Of a DNA stretch of 14,400 nt, positions 13,292 to 14,400 are shown in pieces. The DNA is taken from the NCBI GenBank assembly GCA_036260255.1, contig DATAAF010000111.1, positions 1 through 14,400 of the forward strand, in the 5' to 3' direction. Position 1 is the first letter of the stretch, and every line of letters starts with the position of its first letter. The position numbers were made by a program, and so were the translations under genes. Below the pieces are notes generated by a model. That model made no database searches. It saw only the letters and a list, made by a program, of their open reading frames with translations, and had not been told where the DNA came from. This DNA comes from DASZJY01 sp036260255 (GTDB lineage Bacteria > Actinomycetota > Acidimicrobiia > Acidimicrobiales > AC-14).

Positions 13292-14095
13292 ATGTGGACT
13301 CGACCGGTGGCCACCGGCGCACGCCATCGCGCCCTCCTCGACCACCTCGTCGAGAGCCGGCTGGCGGGCAACGTGGCCACGTCGGTCGAGAACTCGCTGG
13401 GCAACTGCCGCCACCTCGTCGAGGGCCACCCCGAGTACACCTTCGGGCTCTCCGACTGGCGTGACGCCGACTTCGCCGAGGCGGTGGCGGCGGTGGAGGC
13501 GGCCGGCGGGAGGCCGCACGGCTGGGGAGCACCCGACGGCGGGGCCGCCATCGACCCGGAGGCGGCGCTCGCGGCCATCGAGCGCCACCGCGACGCGCTC
13601 GCCCCGTTGCTCGCCGGCGCGGTCGGCCGGGTCCTGCTCGCCACCGGGCACCCCTTCGCCCTGCTCGCCCACTACGCGGCGCTGTCCCGGGCGCTCGGCG
13701 ACGCCCGCAACCGGGTGCTGCGCCCGCTCGAGGGCGAACGCGACCGCGTCCGGACGCCCGACGGGCGGCGCGCTTCGATCCGCTTCCTCGACGGGGTCGC
13801 CTGCCTGTACCAGGACGCCGCCCTCAAGCACACCCACCGCCCCGACCCGATGGAGGCCATGCTCGAGGCGGTCGGCGGTGCCGACGGAGTGGACCTCGTC
13901 GTCGCCGACCACGGCTACGCCGGCGCCGCCGTCGAGGCGGGGATCCCCACCCTCTCCATCGCCGACGTGAACGACCCCGCCCTGCCCCTCGCCCAGGCCC
14001 GGGGCAAGACGGACGGCGTGCTGGTGATCGACGACGGGCTCGACGCCTCCCTGTTCCGCCCCGTCACCGCCGCCGTCCTCGACCGCCCGCTCTAG
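13292..14095 (+). CDS. Actinobacterial 'phosphatase'-annotated family protein
   Basis: 267 aa, full length, ending 5 nt before a structured RNA. Conserved-looking blocks are LAGNVATSVENSL (24-36), LLATGHPFALLAHYAALSRAL (115-135), KHTHRPDPM (179-187), DLVVADHGYAGAAVEAGI (201-218), SIADVNDPALPLAQARGK (222-239) and VIDDGL (245-250). These match a family I know from Streptomyces and other actinobacteria that databases label 'phosphatase'. The His/Asp-rich motifs (THR, DHG, NDP, DD) would suit metal or phosphate chemistry, but I know of no biochemical proof. The ATG at 13292 has AGGA 7 nt upstream; an out-of-frame ATG lies just before it. It is divergent from the membrane-protein gene, with 43 bp between them. 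Confidence 0.8.
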   Translation: MWTRPVATGARHRALLDHLVESRLAGNVATSVENSLGNCRHLVEGHPEYTFGLSDWRDADFAEAVAAVEAAGGRPHGWGAPDGGAAIDPEAALAAIERHRDALAPLLAGAVGRVLLATGHPFALLAHYAALSRALGDARNRVLRPLEGERDRVRTPDGRRASIRFLDGVACLYQDAALKHTHRPDPMEAMLEAVGGADGVDLVVADHGYAGAAVEAGIPTLSIADVNDPALPLAQARGKTDGVLVIDDGLDASLFRPVTAAVLDRPL

Positions 14096-14400
14096 ATGAC
14101 TGCTGTTCTGTCGCGCTGACCAGCGAGGATGACTGCGTAGCTGCTGGTCAGCTCTTCGGGCGGAAGGCCCGACCGAAGTAGATCCCCGTGTTGTAATCGG
14201 ACTACCGGTGCGGTGCGACGGCACCGTACCGTCGAAGGCCGGACCGAGGGCTGACCGACAGTAGATCTAGACCCCCCGCTCACAGTGGGGCTGTCCTGCT
14301 GCTGAATTGTCGCCCTCGGTCCGGTCCTTCGGTGCCGGCCTGGCCTGATAGGAGCGTTGGTAACCCAACGGGGATATGCCGGCCGGCACTCACAAACGCT
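14096..14400 (+). mobile_element. Possible left end of an IscB-type (IS200/IS605-like) element
   Basis: The structured RNA begins directly after the phosphatase stop codon and an ATGA (14096-14099). I recall HEARO elements being found next to ATGA or GTGA. If this is one, the guide part of the RNA would come from the flank just left of 14100 and the protein gene would lie beyond 14400 on the same strand. No transposase or nuclease gene, terminal repeat or right end is visible here, so this is an inference resting on the RNA alone. Confidence 0.25.
14100..14390 (+). ncRNA. Large structured RNA, candidate HEARO/omega-RNA (IscB-associated)
   Basis: Helices seen by base pairing: 14116-14124 with 14143-14151 (9 bp); 14156-14161 with 14167-14172 (6 bp, loop GGAAG); 14206-14216 with 14221-14231 (11 bp, loop GACG); 14237-14250 with 14313-14326 (14 bp), extended by 14234-14236 with 14328-14330 past one bulged C; inside it 14257-14261 with 14291-14295 and 14274-14280 with 14284-14290 (7 bp); 14331-14340 with 14381-14390 (10 bp), enclosing 14355-14360 with 14365-14370 (6 bp). 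A long-range pairing of ATCCCCG (14182-14188) with CGGGGAT (14369-14375) would make a pseudoknot. G-U pairs at 14210-14227, 14238-14325, 14278-14286 and 14331-14390 would be C-A mismatches on the other strand, so the RNA is read from the plus strand. Size, complexity and position after ATGA recall HEARO RNAs, but the class is not proven. RNase P and tmRNA hallmarks are absent. Confidence 0.65.

Noticed and set aside
13284..13970. Alternative plus-strand ORF starting 8 nt before the phosphatase ATG
   Set aside because: Its product is Ser/Arg/Thr/Pro-rich and out of frame with the family motifs of the 13292-14095 gene.
14092..14283. 63-codon minus-strand frame at the right end
   Set aside because: It overlaps the structured RNA and the phosphatase stop, has no recognisable domain or ribosome binding site, and the G-U pairs favour plus-strand RNA.
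14100..14400. RNase P RNA, tmRNA, 6S RNA or SRP RNA as identity of the structured RNA
   Set aside because: The conserved RNase P core (GAGGAAAGTCC type), the tRNA-like ends and tag ORF of tmRNA, the single long hairpin of 6S and the SRP core motif are not seen. A formal covariance search was not possible.
1..14400. CRISPR arrays, tRNA genes, rRNA genes, recognisable transposases
   Set aside because: No regularly spaced repeats, cloverleaf sequences, rRNA segments or transposase motifs were found on reading both strands.

Overview
This is high-GC DNA with strongly G/C-biased third codon positions, many GTG starts and an actinobacterial gene order. The run pgsA-type gene, gcvH, garA, ftsR-type MerR gene, bifunctional-nuclease gene, second MerR gene, gcvP parallels the Mycobacterium tuberculosis Rv1822-Rv1832 region as I remember it. 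The two-subunit GcvP, the inserted hpt, nuclease-like and hisN genes, and the sequence divergence suggest a deep-branching actinobacterium, possibly Acidimicrobiia. That placement is an inference.

Layout. Positions 1-279 (minus) hold the start of a lipoprotein gene, preceded by a possible 16-codon leader ORF. Positions 356-873 hold no convincing long gene: one possible 25-codon ORF on the plus strand, a cluster of GC-rich inverted repeats, and a hairpin over the gcvPB stop codon. From 13248 down to 874 almost everything is on the minus strand. In transcription order it reads: small membrane protein, CDP-alcohol phosphatidyltransferase (pgsA type), nucleotidyltransferase/pseudo-phosphomannomutase fusion, gcvH, garA, ftsR-type regulator, hpt, DUF151 nuclease, ResR-type MerR regulator, PD-(D/E)XK-like protein, hisN, gcvT, gcvPA, gcvPB. 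Spacing is mostly under 65 bp, with several stop/start overlaps. A divergent 'phosphatase'-annotated family gene occupies 13292-14095 on the plus strand.

How the genes work together. gcvT, gcvPA, gcvPB and gcvH encode three of the four glycine cleavage proteins; the L-protein (lpd) is not in the window. GarA is known in relatives to control 2-oxoglutarate and glutamate metabolism, and the two MerR genes resemble cell-division and growth regulators. The phospholipid and sugar-nucleotide genes point to envelope synthesis. The locus therefore seems to join one-carbon/nitrogen metabolism to growth control.

Two things stand out. First, 14100-14390 folds into an elaborate plus-strand RNA with several perfect helices, G-U pairs that fix its orientation, and a possible long-range pseudoknot. 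It starts right after the phosphatase stop codon and an ATGA. I think the best candidate is a HEARO/omega-RNA type element whose protein gene (IscB-like) would lie beyond the window, but only the RNA structure is shown here. Second, expression signals are unusual. Seven GTG starts have a TANNNT -10-like hexamer 6-8 nt upstream, suggesting leaderless transcripts. Three genes (hpt, the nuclease-like gene, hisN) have conserved N-terminal coding sequence upstream of any ATG, GTG or TTG in frame.
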